64,000 nucleotides of DNA, taken from the NCBI GenBank assembly GCA_016110215.1, contig JADWQD010000023.1, positions 186,001-250,000 on the forward strand, given 5' to 3'. The notes under the pieces were generated by a model. It did no database searches. It had not been told where the DNA came from and saw only the letters and a program-made list of their open reading frames with translations. Below, one piece after another: positions 1 to 10,720 of the stretch. This DNA comes from Capronia americana (taxonomy: Eukaryota > Ascomycota > Eurotiomycetes > Chaetothyriales > Herpotrichiellaceae). Positions within the stretch are counted from its first letter, which is position 1; each line of letters opens with the position of its first letter. Made by a program: the position numbers and the translations under genes.

Positions 1-1515
1 ATGTTCTTCACCTACCGAGAACAATCCATCATGATGCCCATCATGTGGGCTTCGGGAAACTCAAGCCCCATCACATCAGGCCTTCTCTCCTACGGCGTCC
101 TGTGGATCAAGACCGGGAACTTCGCAACGTGGAAATGGTTCATGTGTAAGTTTTGCTGTCTCCTTTCAGGGATCCCCGATTATTAACCCGCGAAGTGATC
201 ACCGGCTGTGTCACGATCCTCTTCGGGGTATCCGTTTGGTTTCTCTTCCCAGACAACCCACTGCAAGCAAAGTTCTTGACCCTCGAGCAACGTGCTCAAG
301 CCGTTCTCCGCATAAAGGAGAATCATTCGGGCATCGAGCAGAAGTACTTCAAGCGGTACCAGTTCATTGAAGCAATCAAAGACCCCAAGAGCTGGCTCTT
401 CTTCTTTCACGCTTGGTCACAGGAGATGGCCAATGGTGTCACGAAGTAAGTCGTCAATTTCTTTGCAACTCTTACACGTCCTCGCCGGGACATCTCCCCC
501 GACGAGCAACGTTTCGGCACAACCGGTTGTTCTTGCTCCCACTTATATGTGGGACCTGTACTTGCGCGGAGACAGAGTCTGACATGATCTACAGCCAGTA
601 CTCCCTTATCATCAAGTCGTTCGGGTTCACAGTTCTCCAGACGACTCTCCTGGGCTGTGTAACTGGGTTGACAGCGCTGGTTTCGCTACTGGCTGCAGCG
701 ATCTGCTTATGGAGAACACACGTGAGCAATAGTCGCCAGGGACGCTGGCCAGGCGAATCATGCTGACTTACTTTGCAGAATTCTCGCGCCTGGATCTCCG
801 TAGTGGCATACATCCCATGTGTGGTCTCAAGTGCCCTTCTGTTAGGTACGTTACCTCCTGGACCGCTGAAGCACTTTCCCCCGGCCTGGGAGCCGCTAAC
901 ACCTCCCTCCGCAAGGCTTGCCCTGGCATGACAGGTGGGGCCTCATCTGGGGCATTTGGATCCGTTCCACTGGAGGCATCCCGTATGCCGTTGTGATGGT
1001 GTGGGCTGCGAACGCCTCGGCCGGGCACACCAAGAAGACGACCGTCATCGCCATGTATCACATGGGTTACGGCCTGGGCAACATCCTGTCCCCTCAGTTA
1101 TTCCAGGCTCGCTGGAAGCCGCGGTACAAGCCAACATGGTGGATCATCCTCTGGGTACGTCTGACCCAGGCAGTCATAGCCATCTCCACGAGCACGGATC
1201 TCCAAAATTAACAGTGATTTGCTGCATAGGTTGCCGTTATTCTTCCCTCCTTCATCATCCTCTACCTCCGCTATTACCTTGTCAGAGAGAACAAGCGCCG
1301 TGACGCCCTGGAGGCGCAGGGGAAAGTTGCTGACGGCGGCATTGTTGAGGAGGTCACAGATGAAGGCGTGAAGGTTGCTCACGCGGTGGACAATAATCAG
1401 CTCGATCTGACCGACCGGGAGAATTTAACCTTGTAAGTTGAACTTGAACGCTCGAGTGGGAGCTGGACACGAGTGAGAGTGCTAACGACCATTTCCTAGC
1501 CGCTATGTGCTGTAA
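1..1515 (+). CDS. MFS transporter, allantoate permease (Dal5/anion:cation symporter) family, 5' end missing
   Basis: C-terminal part of a 12-TM plasma-membrane permease of the fungal Dal5-type family (allantoate, ureidosuccinate, small amides or vitamins; substrate not predictable). Exons read as 1-145, 196-445, 595-721, 779-845, 916-1154, 1230-1432 and 1500-1515, joined by GT-AG introns. Visible family features are the WKWFM segment entering a TM helix, the LPW..R.G..WG.W segment after the fourth intron, and the C-terminal ENLTFRYVL tail. That tail is completed only by a 16-nt last exon after an intron with a CTAAC branch site. The N-terminal helices and start lie before base 1. Family assignment is strong; substrate is unknown. 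Exon joins are inferred from frame and motif continuity. Confidence 0.85.
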
Positions 1516-2146
1516 GACTGCTCATGAGATGTGGACAGTGGTATTGTCGATGTCGAAGGACAGGTGTGTGCTGTACAGGAAGAGAGCAAGCAATTAGGGA
1601 CTCAGCGACTGTGCAAGATTTTGGAGGCCTAGTAGAAAGTCCCCTAACTCATCTCCGGCCCGATCCCAATCACAATCCCAGGTCCTAGCGAACACTGTTG
1701 TGATGAAGATTCTGGCTTAGCACGGTAGTCATCCACGACTCCAGCTCCATTCTCCCAGAGCCGCATTGGCTCCTAATCGTTTGCTGCCTAATGTTTCTGG
1801 ACAATACTCGATAGAGGTCCAGCCGTTCAACTCCGCAATTGCCAGCAAGGGATTTGAGATTTTTGAGGCATCATGAGTGTTGTGGCGGCTGGACTCCTGG
1901 CACCTTCTTCTGCGGTTCAGTGGGTTCTGAGTCTGACCGTAGAGCTCTCGACTGCGAATATCACGTAAGAGAAAGCTGTAGGTCGTACTGCTTCGACATC
2001 GAATGCTCCTCTCTCGGGACAGAATTCCAAATCCGCTTCCTTTGGTGACGCTTTTCTTGCTCCTTCACCACCCAACACGCAATCACATTTCGCTCCTTGA
2101 CATAAAACTAGGAGGACAAGCGTGAGAAGACGGGGCCTGGTGTCTA
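1516..2146. other. Intergenic, convergent 3' regions
   Basis: About 630 bases between the permease stop and the stop of the GST-like gene on the other strand. Only short, uncharacteristic reading frames are present; I see no gene, RNA or repeat. Confidence 0.6.
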
Positions 2147-2926
2147 TCAGAATGCCAGCTCCAGCTCCGGCCAGTATTGCGTTAACAACCGTCGCATGTA
2201 GTCGGCCAGGTTCGGTATCCTTCGTGCAAAGTCAGTAACCTCAGGATGCATCCCGCGAGCCTGGAAGATGGCCAGAAGCATTCCAAACACTACGGCATCG
2301 AAAGACGTAGGCTTCGGTGTGCCTAGCAGGAGTGTCTTGCCACCGAGTATCGTCGAAACAGCCAGGAGATCCTTGCTGGCCTTCTCGACGATCTCCGCAG
2401 GGGTATACCGGCCCGTTCCCTGGTCGTAGACGCGTCTGGCGAAGTCATCCCGGATGGCTTTCGTCTGGTCAGAATGGCCTAGGTGCGCGACCTTGAAGAA
2501 ATAGTCGGACCCGACGTCGTCGAAGAATTCATAGTACAGGATGATCCAGTAGAAGTGGTCTTCCAGGGTGCGCTGCACCAGGTGGCCGATTGCCTTCTGA
2601 TCGGCGGTCAGTTCGGCATCGAGATCAAAGACCTTTTCTTGTAGGAACGAGACAATCAGGTCTGAATCACTGATTCGGACGCCGTCGATGCTGATCCAGG
2701 GGACTTTGCGACGAGGCGCGTCGGAGAGAGTCGGTTCGATGACCGTTTCGCAGGGAATGTTGAGGAATCGGAGGAAACATTCGAGCTTCGTCGGGGATGG
2801 GGACAGATTTGGCACGAACCGCTTGACGTCGGGGTCTGCGATGCCGAAGCGGTGGAGTTTTAGATTGCGCAAATGGGAGATGTCAATCTTCTCGTAGGGA
2901 TTCTGGTAGAGTGGGAATTGGTACAT
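2147..2926 (-). CDS. Glutathione S-transferase-like protein, FAX/metaxin type
   Basis: Intronless 259-residue protein starting at ATG 2926-2924. An N-terminal thioredoxin-like domain (about residues 35-105) contains the NLSPSPTKLE segment, which in the failed-axon-connection/metaxin type of GST replaces the usual catalytic Tyr/Ser motif. It is followed by an all-helical C-terminal domain (about 120-255) with the PTSFDAVVFG segment typical of this branch. Such proteins are often cytosolic or linked to the mitochondrial outer membrane; no TM segment or signal peptide is seen. The family is supported by the motif order. The enzymatic role is unknown and could be non-catalytic. It is transcribed in the same direction as gdhA, about 730 bases downstream of its stop. 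Confidence 0.75.
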   Translation of the reverse strand: MYQFPLYQNPYEKIDISHLRNLKLHRFGIADPDVKRFVPNLSPSPTKLECFLRFLNIPCETVIEPTLSDAPRRKVPWISIDGVRISDSDLIVSFLQEKVFDLDAELTADQKAIGHLVQRTLEDHFYWIILYYEFFDDVGSDYFFKVAHLGHSDQTKAIRDDFARRVYDQGTGRYTPAEIVEKASKDLLAVSTILGGKTLLLGTPKPTSFDAVVFGMLLAIFQARGMHPEVTDFARRIPNLADYMRRLLTQYWPELELAF

Positions 2927-3652
2927 CCTTCAACCAATTACACTGCCTCTAGTTGGACGATTTTGAGATGTGCCACGAGTTGGTGTCAGCAAGCAGGATG
3001 GACATGTTGGTCGAGGCAGCAGCCCTTGGAGGCATATAACAGGTAACACCCACACGAGCACACCCATGTATTTCCAAGCAGAAGGCATTCAAGACCACAA
3101 TAGGAAAAAGCCAAAACAGGAATGGCTCTTACCGTTCTACTTACGGGCTTATACCAGGCGCGGCACAATTGCCGGAGAAGTCGAGGAGGCTCCTCAGGCT
3201 CCTCTAATCAAAGACAGACCTGCCGTAGGAGCACGAACAGAAGAAAGCCACTTTTCCCGAACAATAGTGGATCAGTGTCCAGACCGCAACAGACGTGACA
3301 GCCACGTCGCGCTCGTTCTGTGGTGAAAACTTCAGTCGGGTTTCGATACGAAAAATGGGCATCGGTATAGACCCGCTTCCCCAGCTGGAAGAGGTTGCGG
3401 ACATGGATTTTAGAGATTCAGAAGCTGTGCGAAAACTAAGAGCAGGTGGTGAGTTTGAGAAATTATTTCCTCACATGAGTCCGGCCCCGGTTTGCTCCGC
3501 CGAAGTTGTGCGGTTTTGGCGTAACGGACAACCGGAGGGCATTTCAACGAGAGACGCGTGGACGCCCAAACGCCTTGCTCGATCTCTTTCAGTTCAGTCC
3601 GTTTCAAACATGCTCGATTCGCTAGACTTGTACCACATGAGTCGCCACCTAT
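2927..3652. other. Intergenic between GST-like gene and gdhA
   Basis: About 725 bases holding the 5' flank of the GST-like gene and the 3' flank of gdhA. A plus-strand frame at 3295-3699 overlaps the gdhA 3' end but has no recognisable domain, and I do not call it. Confidence 0.5.
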
Positions 3653-5174
3653 CTACCACCAGTCGCCGTGGTCCTTCATGGCAGCCGCAACCTTGCTGAA
3701 GCCAGCGATGTTGCCGCCAGCCACCAAGCTGGGGAACTCATCCTCCTTGGGTGTCACATACGTCTTTGCTGTCTGCAAACAGTTCTCAAAGCAGTTCTTC
3801 ATAATCTGCTTCAGCTTCTCGTCCACCTCCTCCGCCGTCCACTTGATGCGTGCCGAGTTCTGAGCCATCTCCAGACCTGACACCGCGACACCGCCTGCAT
3901 TCGCAGCCTTGCCAGGCGCGTACCAGATCCACTTCTCGCCCTTGTAGTTTCGCGCGGCCTCAAAGGTATGGATCGCCTCTTGTGTGCAGCCCATGTTGCT
4001 CCCTTCTGCAATGTATTTGCATCCGGCTTTGATCAGACCTTCCGCTTCTTCGCCAGAGACTTCGTTTTGCGTGGCCGAGGGGAGGGCCACATCTACGGCG
4101 CCAACGTGCAGCCAGGGCCGTGCTCCCTCGAGATATTTCACCTTGCTGCTGAATTCGGATGTGCTAGCAACCTCGGAGAGCGCTTTCCGGTCTAGCTTGA
4201 TCTTGGCAATGGCTTCGATCAGCTCTGCGTCGATGCCCTTGTCGGTGGTGGCAATGATGGAGCCTTTGCTGTCGCTGAGGGAGAGGACCGTGCCGCCGAG
4301 CTCGATCACTTTGAGAGCGGCAAATTGGGCGACATTACCGGAGCCTGAGATGGCAACCTTCTTGCCAGAGAAGGACTCGGTGCCGCCGGAGGCGTAGCTA
4401 ATCATATGTTCGACATACTATTGAAACGTCAGCGGCGACAGTCTGGGGCTTTCGAATCACTCACATAGACAAGTCCGTAGCCGGTCGCTTCAGGTCGGAT
4501 CAGAGAGCCTCCCCAGCTGCCTGCCTGGTGTTAGTGGTTTTCCAATATCCACGTACGCGGTCGACTTGCCTCCTTTTCCGGTCAGAATGCCCTCCCACAG
4601 CTTTGTTTGTTTCTTGTACTGTCCAAACATATAGCCGATTTCTCGTCCGCCCACACCGATGTCACCAGCTATACACACGGTCAGCCTGCTGAATCGAGAA
4701 ACTGGTCGCGTGAGCCCTACCGGGTACATCTGTGTCTGCGCCAATGTGCTTCCCCAGCTCAGACATGAACGCCTGGCAAAACCGTCGAATCTCGTTCTCT
4801 GATTTACCCTTGGGGTCGAAATCCGCACCACCCTTGCCACCTCCCATGTTCAAGCCCGTCAACGCATTCTTGAAGATCTGCTCGAAGCCCAGAAATTTCA
4901 AAACCGACAGGTTCACAGTAGGGTGGAATCGGAGACCGCCTTTGTAGGGGCCCAGTGCCGAGTTGAATTGGACGCGGTAGCCACGGTTGACTTGAAGCTC
5001 GCCCTTGTCATTTTCCCAGACGACTCGGAATTGGATGATCCTCTCGGGGACCGAGGCAACCTTCAGCGCCTTTTTGTATTCGGGGTTCTTCTCGAAGAGC
5101 GAGGAGTTCTCCAGTGTCGAGGAAAGCTCCTTGTAGGCCTGCTCGAACTCGGGTTCAGAGGGAAGGTTGGACAT
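3653..5174 (-). CDS. gdhA: NADP-specific glutamate dehydrogenase
   Basis: Catalyses 2-oxoglutarate + NH4+ + NADPH to glutamate; the main ammonium-assimilation enzyme, cytosolic, hexameric. The start is ATG 5174-5172 (MSNLPSEPEF); an in-frame upstream extension is not family-like. Exons (minus strand) are 5174-4721, 4668-4570, 4520-4465 and 4417-3653, giving 457 residues, the usual fungal length. Seen are the substrate-binding GPYKGGLRFHP segment, the catalytic-lysine segment GGGKGGADFDPKGKS and the Rossmann motif SGSGNVAQFA. The second intron (4521-4569) begins GCAAGT rather than GT: a GC-AG intron with a CACTAAC branch site. Its removal is required to keep the frame and the GGSWGGSLIRPEATG segment. 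Likely controlled by nitrogen and carbon status; see the upstream GATA/CCAAT entry. Confidence 0.96.
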
Positions 5175-6502
5175 TTTGGCGGCGCACAGAGAGTGGTTCG
5201 TCGATGGAATGAAGGGGTGACTGAAGAGATTCGGCGCTGGCAAGATGAACGGGCTGTGAAAGGAAAATACCGGAAATATATCACATGTAGCCAGAGTCAA
5301 AAAGAAAACCTTGAGGCTTCACCAGGGCGTGATGGAGCTTTTTGCTTCTGCGATTCACCCACCTACCCGAGCTTCGCATCTCTCGAACGGGATACGTCAA
5401 CAATTCCGCACTGGACGGGTGACGACACCTGAAGCAATCATGATGCATGTGCATCTGCCAGGGGCAAGTGCAGACACAACAGCTTGCTTATCGTGGTCCG
5501 TAATTGGGGACATCGACAAAGGCACTCGCGCCCATCGTATCGAGACCCTTTCCCTTGGAGCTGGTGTTGACAAAATTTTTAGGACACGAGGAGAGACACG
5601 CCCGTGATTGGCTCGATAAGGGCGAGGTGTTTTGATAGTCCTCTAGCGGGGATAGTTTCAGCAGAGCTGATGACGATGAGCAGGCCGAGCCGCCTTCATT
5701 ACTCGATTGCATCTACGGATGGTATGACAAGGCCAGTGAAGGCCCAAGCTCCGGCGCCTATCGAGGTCGAGGGGTGTGGAGAGCTGCTCGTTCTGCTGAC
5801 TCCACGCAGATTCTGGAGATCCGATGTCGCTTCCTTTGCCACAGTAGCGTGAGCAGCTTTTGACGCCTGTGGAGCCCAGTCGAGAACGTCCCCGCCATCA
5901 GAAGCAAAATCAGCCAGCCTGTGCAGTGGTGACAATAGCCCGACGATGTTGGGAAATAGAGTGCAATAGCCAAGCGACAAAAGCATCCCACGCCCAGCTG
6001 ACTCTAGTGTAACCCGGGTGGTCTGCAGATTCAACTCAGGAACAGTTGCCACCTGCACACGTGAATCAACAGAATTTTCCCCGGAGAGTATCCTATGGTA
6101 GCCGTAGGATGGCACCACTCTTTTACCGGCCAGAGTCTAGATCAAAACCCTGCACGACACCACACAATACAAGCCCGTCATCTCTGTGCGATGTACAGGG
6201 CAGAAAGGTGAACTGTCAAAGTTTGAGTGACACTGTAGAGCGGGGAGCATTGGGAGAATCCGAGACCCGTGTCGACGCCGGGCGGGAGCCTTGTCGTCCG
6301 TTCGCCCTCCGAGGTTTGACTCATGTTCATTGTGGAGTGTCCAGGTGTTGCATATCAACAGGCCAAAAGCAAGTCTAGATCACGCGAAAACGAAATTGAA
6401 TCGGGCTGCCCTGATCCGAATTCCTGCCCCTGCACGAGGTCAATTGCAAAACGGCTTTCGTAAATCTCTTAGCCCAGAACAAGCTATTGCAGCAAGGGCA
6501 CC
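5175..6502. other. Intergenic, divergent promoters of gdhA and the GNAT gene
   Basis: About 1.3 kb. It contains the gdhA promoter side (see the regulatory entry). A minus-strand frame of 139 codons at 5699-6118 shows no recognisable domain and is not called. Confidence 0.5.
5487..5620. promoter_or_regulatory. Putative AreA-type GATA sites and CCAAT box upstream of gdhA
   Basis: Two GATAAG elements (reverse strand 5487-5492, forward 5615-5620) and a CCAAT box read on the gene's strand (ATTGG at 5607-5611) lie 310-450 bases upstream of the gdhA start. AreA/NIT2 factors recognise HGATAR, and CCAAT boxes are bound by the HapB/C/E complex. The sites are seen; regulation of this gene through them is inference. 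Confidence 0.4.
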
Positions 6503-7030
6503 ATGTCCAATCCAAATCCCTCTTTCTCCATCCTGCCTGTACGAGATGCCGCCCAGCTGGCAGATATCATCCCTCTCTTCTACGCATATGCCGCTTCGCT
6601 GGGTTTCGATCTTGCGTTCCAGAACTTTGATGATGAAATGGCGAGCATGCCAGGAAAGTACTCGCCGCCCGAGGGAGAATTGTTGCTTGCCCGAGACCAG
6701 GCTGGCCTGGCTATTGGATGTGTTGGATTGCGCCCGTTGCCGTCGACGGACGGGACAGCAAGAATCTGCGAGATGAAGCGGCTGTATGTCTCGCCTGCCG
6801 GGAGGGGGACCGGCGTCGGAAAGGCACTGGCGTCGACAATCATTGCGATGGCGGAGAAGCTCGGGTATAGCGAGGTGAGGCTCGACACACTACCGAGCAT
6901 GGTTGCTGCTCTGAAGATGTACCGCGCTCTTGGCTTCGAGGACATTCCCGCGTATTATGAGACGCCCTTGGAGGGAACCCATTTCCTCGCACTGAAGCTG
7001 CCCCTGCAGAAAGACGGTCCTGTGTCGTAG
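6503..7030 (+). CDS. GNAT family N-acetyltransferase
   Basis: Intronless 175-residue protein, ATG at 6503. It matches a single GNAT fold: the acetyl-CoA binding loop RGTGVGKAL (about residues 102-110) follows the MKRLYVSP strand, and the last strand/helix carries the ALKMYRALGFEDI segment typical of motif B. The substrate (amino acid, amine or protein N-terminus) cannot be told. The N-terminal half resembles bacterial-type small GNATs common in fungi. It ends 83 bases from the stop of the convergent IML2 gene. Confidence 0.85.
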   Translation: MSNPNPSFSILPVRDAAQLADIIPLFYAYAASLGFDLAFQNFDDEMASMPGKYSPPEGELLLARDQAGLAIGCVGLRPLPSTDGTARICEMKRLYVSPAGRGTGVGKALASTIIAMAEKLGYSEVRLDTLPSMVAALKMYRALGFEDIPAYYETPLEGTHFLALKLPLQKDGPVS

Positions 7031-7113
7031 TCGTGGAATGCGGGCTCGTATACAACATGAAGACCCTTGGCAGTGTTGCCAACGCACACAATGCTCCTTG
7101 CCGAGCTCAAACT

Positions 7114-9396
7114 TCATTTCAGGACATGCGCGTTCTTCTGCTCCCACCTTTTCACGGCAGCAAGAGCTGCCGTAATCTTCATTCCTAGTCGAGCATCAAG
7201 CTCATATTTCTCCCAGCCTTTGGCCTTCTCCAGATACCCTTTGACTTTCTGTACGAGGCTTGCGTCGTGCTTGAGATCAACAAGAGGCAGCTGCTCTGTA
7301 GCATCCCGGGCGAATTTGCTTCCATGTTGCTGGACGTAACCTGTTCTCTGCATCCAAAGGTTGACAGCCATTTCATAATGTGCGGTTGGCGCCATCCAGT
7401 CGTCTTTGTTGCCACCTTTGAACTCGTATGCGGTTTGATGCAGGAGTTTCTGGTTCAACACTTCTTGCGAATGCTCGTGCCGGCGCAGATTCCGGAGAAT
7501 GACAGCCTTCAGGATGTCGAGGATTGCATACTCATCCATATCCTCCTTCTCCCAGTGCAGCGTCGCCTCCGACCAGGCTAGATTGTCCAGGCAGTCCTGC
7601 AGCTGTGCTTCGTTCATCTTCTTGAAGCCATTCCAGAGGAAGATCATCTCGTCGAGCGGACTGACACCAATTGCGTCGACAAAGTTGCAGCCCCTTCTTG
7701 CTGCACGCTCTTCCCACTTTGAGATCTTGCGCACGACAAACAGGTCGAACGGGAGTTGTCGTCCCATCATCTTCTTCTTGCCGACCTTGGTGGGAGCAGT
7801 CTTGAACAGTTCTTCGGCCAGTTTCCCATGCTTCTCCTTCTCTTTTGCGGAGAGAGACTTGTCGTGCCGGTAAAAGCAAAGATGTGCAGAAGCTGCGATA
7901 TAGTAATACAAGGCACGAGACCATGCATTGAGGTCGACACAAGCTAGCATAGAGTCGGCGCACAGCTGGTACTTGTGAGCGTGCATAGCGCTCAAACTCT
8001 TCTCGAACATGTGCAGCGCTTCGATCTGCTTGAGTTGGCTCTTGCCTGGTCGGGAGAGGATGGCCAAGGACTTGTCGAGGTTTCTCTTCGATGCCTCCGT
8101 TCTTGCTTCTTCCACAATCCAGAGATGGCTGTTGGGGTATCGTCTTCTCATTTCCACCAGGAGGTTCTCAAGGCGTTTCGCAGGATAGCCCTCCACATCG
8201 TCGGCTTTCGAGAGATCTGTGTCTGAGACGATGTCACAGAAACCGACTATGCCGTTGTACCAACCGAAGAGAATGAGACTTGCCATGCCACCATTGACAT
8301 TGGAGAATCTGCTGGCTTGCCACAACATCCGAATACCTCGTTCACGGTCGCCACGGAATCCCACAATGTACAAAAGCTTACTGAACGCCGGGGGGATGAT
8401 GGAAATGAGGAGGTTCAGGAGCCCGCACATAAGATTCGTACCAGAGTGGATGAACACGTCAAGAGGATTGGAAAAGATGTTGGACTCTGGCCCTTCCGTG
8501 AGTAATCCTGAGGATATTGTTGTCGACTTCCTCAGCATGCCCTCTGAATGCAATTCATTCGAGTGATGTGAAAGGTTCATCTGCTCGATCTTGATGTCGA
8601 GTTCGGTTCGGGCATCATCTTCTACATCTGTTTCCAGATTGCCGTTGTAGCCATCTGTGACCACATTGCTGTCATCTACTTCATGGAACTCGTCGTCAGA
8701 ATCTTCTTTCTCTGCCGTGTCGGCGGCTTCGGCATGCCTCAAAGCAGACGGATGGGCCGGCTGGACTGGATGTTGCGTGCGGGCTTCAACCCGTTCCGGG
8801 GCCGATCGCTCGGACCTCCCAGAAGCAGATGATGGAAGGCTCTCGGTCGACTGGTCTCTGGACGAGCTGCTTACAGGTAACTTCTTGATAAAGTTTGCCT
8901 CCATTTGGACAATGCTGTCCAGGCTAATGTATGCCTTTCTCAGCTTGTAAAACCCTCGTATGGATTCAGTGAGACTCTCGTTGAGCACGCCCACAACAGC
9001 GGACATAATCTGGGCTTCTGCCTGGCACAGGACGAATTCGGTGCCTTTGTCGTAGATGGCGGAGTTGAAGGACCGAGAGTCGTGCTGTGCTTTTGAATGA
9101 CTTGTCGAGGCGCTTGATTCGGCTTCGTAGAGCATCTCGGAGGCCTCCTTCATGAATTCCTGCTCGAAGCCCAGCGCCGCCTTCATGAATGCCAACGTGC
9201 CTTTGGCCAGTTTGTGGAACGACGAATTGCCTTCGGCCAGGCCCTTCTCAGCCCCCACAATATCGTCGTCCATGATAAGCTCAACAGCTCGCATGGCGGC
9301 CTCGAGATTCTGCGATTCCTCCAACGAATCCAGACTTTGGGTTGACGCATTCAGAGATGAGCGTCCCCGGTCGAACCATCGTCCAACTCTGTGCAT
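7114..9396 (-). CDS. IML2: IML2/TTC39 family protein (mitochondrial outer membrane, inclusion body clearance)
   Basis: Intronless, 760 residues from ATG 9396-9394 (MHRVGRWFD). A 14-codon upstream extension would begin with TTG, so the ATG is preferred. The Iml2/TTC39 family is shown by the N-terminal AMRAVELIMDDDI segment, the NSAIYDKGTEFVLCQAEAQIM and FYKLRKAYISLDSI blocks, the central hydrophobic stretch near residues 315-345, and TPR-like helical repeats in the C-terminal half. In yeast, Iml2 helps clear inclusion bodies using lipid-droplet-derived material. A Ser/Glu-rich low-complexity insertion of about 100 residues (about residues 185-285) separates the conserved blocks and is variable in fungi. 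Confidence 0.85.
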   Translation of the reverse strand: MHRVGRWFDRGRSSLNASTQSLDSLEESQNLEAAMRAVELIMDDDIVGAEKGLAEGNSSFHKLAKGTLAFMKAALGFEQEFMKEASEMLYEAESSASTSHSKAQHDSRSFNSAIYDKGTEFVLCQAEAQIMSAVVGVLNESLTESIRGFYKLRKAYISLDSIVQMEANFIKKLPVSSSSRDQSTESLPSSASGRSERSAPERVEARTQHPVQPAHPSALRHAEAADTAEKEDSDDEFHEVDDSNVVTDGYNGNLETDVEDDARTELDIKIEQMNLSHHSNELHSEGMLRKSTTISSGLLTEGPESNIFSNPLDVFIHSGTNLMCGLLNLLISIIPPAFSKLLYIVGFRGDRERGIRMLWQASRFSNVNGGMASLILFGWYNGIVGFCDIVSDTDLSKADDVEGYPAKRLENLLVEMRRRYPNSHLWIVEEARTEASKRNLDKSLAILSRPGKSQLKQIEALHMFEKSLSAMHAHKYQLCADSMLACVDLNAWSRALYYYIAASAHLCFYRHDKSLSAKEKEKHGKLAEELFKTAPTKVGKKKMMGRQLPFDLFVVRKISKWEERAARRGCNFVDAIGVSPLDEMIFLWNGFKKMNEAQLQDCLDNLAWSEATLHWEKEDMDEYAILDILKAVILRNLRRHEHSQEVLNQKLLHQTAYEFKGGNKDDWMAPTAHYEMAVNLWMQRTGYVQQHGSKFARDATEQLPLVDLKHDASLVQKVKGYLEKAKGWEKYELDARLGMKITAALAAVKRWEQKNAHVLK

Positions 9397-10100
9397 GTTG
9401 ATTTTGGCGGCGAAATCGGTAGGTGGGGATATTGACAAAAATCTGTGCAGGTCTTGTATTCCGTATCTATCCGCACATTGCTAAACCTCCAAAACACCAT
9501 GGAGGAGGGTTCTCAACGTCCAGGGCGGGAAACGAAGTTGAAACGCACGGTTCAGCTCCAGGATCAGGAATCAGGCATCTGTCTTATGTTGTTCCGGCCC
9601 CCACGTGCTTGTGCACTTCACACGGCTCGTGGGTAGCATCAATTCAGCCGTTTGCCTCCAAGGATCTCTGAATGACGATGGATAGACGGTCATTGTGGAG
9701 TTTGGGTTATGCCCGCAGTGCTGCATCGCGTGCCCCCGAGTGTTTTCGGGCCCGTGATGGATTAGGCGTGCCTACATGCGTAGCTAAGAGGCTGTACCTA
9801 CGCGTGCGGCCGCTCCGAGCCACTCATCGTAGGTCCTGTACATACTCCGCACATTAGTGGCTAGAATTCGGTACGCAGGCACGAACACTTCGTTGCGTGT
9901 TCAAGTTCGTTGTCACCACTCTGTAATCAACTCTTCAAGTGAATTTCACACTTCCCCGCCACCAGCGCCTTTGACAGCGATTCACAGCGGCTCCTCAGTT
10001 GCTACGCCAAGGCAATCTTCCTGCTACTCGGCCTCTCTCCCCTTCACTAGAGTGTGAATCTACACCTCGAATCCGTCCCTGGTTCATTGAGCGGACCATC
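9397..10100. other. Divergent promoter region IML2/SEM1
   Basis: About 700 bases between two divergent starts. I see no gene or RNA; just before the SEM1 ATG is an ordinary pyrimidine-rich leader. Confidence 0.5.
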
Positions 10101-10501
10101 ATGTCGTCCAATCCGCCAACGGCAAAAATGCAGCCCACACAGACAACGAAGAGCGAAGTAGACCCGGCCAAGACCTCAAAGACAGCTACAACCCAGCCGC
10201 CGGCAATGCTCGAAGAAGACGACGAGTTCGAAGATTTCCCTGTTGAAGGTACGCGGAGCTCACAGGGCTTTCCTTTGAGATGGATATCGGATTCCTGACA
10301 GCACACAGATTGGTCGCAAGAAGATACTGAAGTTCCAGGCGGAACCACACATCTCTGGGAAGAGAGTTGGGATGACGATGATGAAAATGAAGATTTCAGC
10401 AAGCAATTGAAGTATGTACAACACCACTACCGGCCCTTCGCTGCGAAGGAAGCTGACCCACTGGCAGGGAGGAGCTTAAGAAAGTCGAAGCGAACAAATA
10501 G
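10101..10501 (+). CDS. SEM1: 26S proteasome complex subunit Sem1/Dss1
   Basis: Very small acidic protein (94 residues) of the 19S proteasome lid, also a partner of the TREX-2 mRNA-export complex and, in many eukaryotes, of BRCA2-like proteins. Exons are 10101-10248, 10309-10411 and 10468-10501. The two Dss1 blocks are evident: EEDDEFEDFPVEDW spans the first junction, and LWEESWDDDDENEDFSKQL leads into the terminal LKEELKKVEANK helix, completed only by the 34-nt last exon. Both introns are GT-AG and keep frame. The N-terminal 35 residues are Thr/Pro-rich and probably disordered. High confidence, because the acidic-aromatic pattern is diagnostic. Confidence 0.93.
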
Positions 10502-10720
10502 GCCTTGTCAATATCAAAGCGTTGCATTGAAAGGCGTCCGGGTTCACGGAAAGGAGCGACAAACAATAGGATCGGCATATGTTCATCTAGGGCCTACGGA
10601 AGAGAAGACCATACAACAGAATCCTTGCTTGTTCTCGGGTTCAATCACAAGTTCGGCTTTGCAACGCCGCTTGCTTCGAATCTGAATCAATCATGCCCGT
10701 CCCAAAAGCGAGAATGTGCT

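Noticed and set aside
144..169. A 26-nt intron in the first permease gene
   Set aside because: Too short for a spliceosomal intron. The alternative 146-195 (GTAAGT donor, 50 nt) keeps frame and gives the family-like WKWFMLITG junction.
3295..3699. Plus-strand frame overlapping the 3' end of gdhA
   Set aside because: No domain, overlaps a certain gene, and composition is not gene-like.
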